Below the pieces are notes generated by a model. The model was not told where the DNA came from. It made no database searches and saw only the letters and a program-made list of their open reading frames with translations. From an uncultured Bacilli bacterium (lineage in GTDB: Bacteria; Bacillota_I; Bacilli_A; RF39; UBA660), in the NCBI GenBank assembly GCA_947584955.1, contig CANPWS010000067.1, forward strand, positions 1-6,997: a stretch of 6,997 bases of DNA, read 5' to 3'. The position numbers were made by a program, and so were the translations under genes. Below are positions 6,433-6,997 of this stretch, in pieces (the stretch's first letter is position 1; the number at the start of each line of letters is the position of its first letter).

Positions 6433-6606
6433 GAATTTTTCTTTTCCGCTGTGCCACCTTACTTTATAGATTTTAATCTATCTTTTTTCTTTTAACGCTT
6501 GAATTTGCGATTATTTTATAATTTAGTGTCTTTCTTTATAATTAGTTACTAACTTCCACCAAATGTTAGTTCTCTATAAAAACTTTTTATAAATACTCTT
6601 CCAAAT
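6427..6606 (-). promoter_or_regulatory. T-box leader sensing uncharged tRNA-Asp, upstream of aspS
   Basis: The T-box motif AAGGTGGCACAGCGG (6460-6446) is a close match to AAGGTGGNACCGCG. The antiterminator folds as expected: AAGG (6460-6457) with CCUU (6430-6427) and GCG (6449-6447) with CGC (6433-6431), leaving the 7-base bulge UGGCACA. Its UGGC (6456-6453) is complementary to GCCA, the 3' end expected for tRNA-Asp with discriminator G73. Stem I has the AGAGA bulge (6575-6571) and a distal hairpin ACUAAC/GUUAGU (6570-6565 with 6553-6548) holding GGUGGAAG. The specifier is GAC (6530-6528), an Asp codon, followed by the usual purine A6527. An AUAGAU/AUCUAU hairpin between Stem I and the antiterminator is a Stem III candidate. 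Specifier, bulge and downstream gene all agree on aspartate. Confidence 0.93.
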
Positions 6607-6624
6607 CAATAATTTACATTTATT

Positions 6625-6653
6625 ATATTAGCACTAAAAATTATATTAGTCAA
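6625..6653 (-). promoter_or_regulatory. sigma-A promoter of the aspS-tcdA operon
   Basis: On the minus strand TTGACT (6653-6648) is followed by a 17-base spacer and TAATAT (6630-6625). TG one base before the -10 gives an extended -10 element (TGCTAATAT). Transcription would start near 6618, just ahead of T-box Stem I, giving a leader of about 230 bases. The position fits the T-box exactly. Confidence 0.8.
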
Positions 6654-6741
6654 CTTAAAATTTATATGTTATTTTAAATAATATTATCTTAATATTTAAA
6701 GTAATAATTATTTTTTTAAATATAGTAAATAAGTATTTTTA
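6654..6741. other. AT-only spacer between the right-edge gene and the aspS promoter
   Basis: This stretch follows the stop of the partial surface-protein gene and precedes the aspS promoter. AAATAAT and ATTATTT can pair weakly, but there is no GC-containing stem followed by a T-run, so I see no convincing intrinsic terminator for the upstream gene. Some read-through into aspS cannot be excluded. Confidence 0.6.
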
Positions 6742-6997
6742 TTACATTTCACTTTCTACTCTAAATGGATTTGTTATTTCTCCTGTTCCATATTTTAAGC
6801 AGTCAGATTTTAATGAGATTACTGGTCTTATTCCTTTTATTTCACTTCCCCAGTTACTTCTAAAGTATCCATTGGTATGAACACTAAATGCAGAATTATA
6901 TTTTTTATAATCAAATGTATGAGGTGTCATGGTCCAATAATCAAATCCTGTATATAAATAATATAATCTATTAGCATTTTGTCCTATTTTACCTTCA
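6742..6997 (-). CDS. C-terminal part of a probable surface or prepilin-like protein, cut by the right window edge
   Basis: The reading frame is open from the window edge to TAA at 6744-6742, giving 84 visible residues; the ATG at 6930 is internal, not the start. The visible part runs from a segment rich in Tyr, Trp and Asn (NRLYYLYTGFDYWTMTP) to GIRPVISLKSD, then GTGEITNPFRV, ending SEM. The 'WTMTP ... RPVISLK ... GTG..NPF.V' pattern is, from memory, a recurrent C-terminus of secreted or surface-anchored, often prepilin-like (DUF6273-like) proteins in uncultured gut Bacillota. The N-terminus, where a signal or prepilin peptide would be, is outside the window. The frame is certain; the function is a tentative family recognition. 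It reads in the same direction as aspS, which has its own promoter. Confidence 0.6.
   Translation of the reverse strand, partial: EGKIGQNANRLYYLYTGFDYWTMTPHTFDYKKYNSAFSVHTNGYFRSNWGSEIKGIRPVISLKSDCLKYGTGEITNPFRVESEM

Overview
The window is very AT-rich, low-GC bacterial DNA and looks like a chromosomal housekeeping region of a member of the Bacillota (Bacilli/Clostridia-like, possibly one of the reduced gut lineages). The reasons are the strong AAGGAG / AAGGTGAT ribosome binding sites, consensus sigma-A promoters, a T-box leader, and an aspS-tcdA-rarA neighbourhood like that of Bacillus. TGA is used as a stop (xerD, tcdA) and tryptophan is TGG (phosphohexomutase), so the standard bacterial code applies, not the mycoplasma code.

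Layout. Bases 1-2333 (minus strand) hold a tight operon: a XerD-type tyrosine recombinase, then a phosphomannomutase/phosphoglucomutase 16 bases later, then the first six codons of a further gene that runs off the left edge. Bases 2334-2701 are an extremely AT-rich divergent intergenic region. It carries a near-perfect sigma-A promoter for rarA, a palindrome resembling a Gram-positive LexA (SOS) box just upstream of it, and a structured leader of about 100 bases. Bases 2702-3916 (plus) encode RarA/MgsA. It converges on a minus-strand operon, aspS (6385-4649) followed by tcdA (4615-3941). A single 13-bp hairpin between the convergent genes overlaps both stop codons and can terminate in both directions. 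aspS is preceded by its own promoter and an aspartate T-box leader. The right edge (6742-6997, minus) holds the C-terminal 84 residues of a probable surface or pilin-like protein.

How it works together. AspRS charges tRNA-Asp and is controlled by the T-box that senses uncharged tRNA-Asp. TcdA modifies A37 of ANN-decoding tRNAs and is co-transcribed with aspS, so it probably shares this control. RarA (stalled forks) and XerD (chromosome dimer resolution) are genome-maintenance proteins. The phosphohexomutase supplies sugar phosphates for envelope glycans.

The most interesting signals are regulatory. The T-box has a textbook antiterminator, a GAC specifier and a UGGC bulge that fits tRNA-Asp, but no recognisable intrinsic terminator. 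The strand that would normally form the terminator can instead pair with the aspS Shine-Dalgarno sequence, which suggests translational control. The SOS-like box by rarA is the second. I see no CRISPR array, insertion sequence, prophage, rRNA or tRNA gene, and no obvious new multi-gene system.
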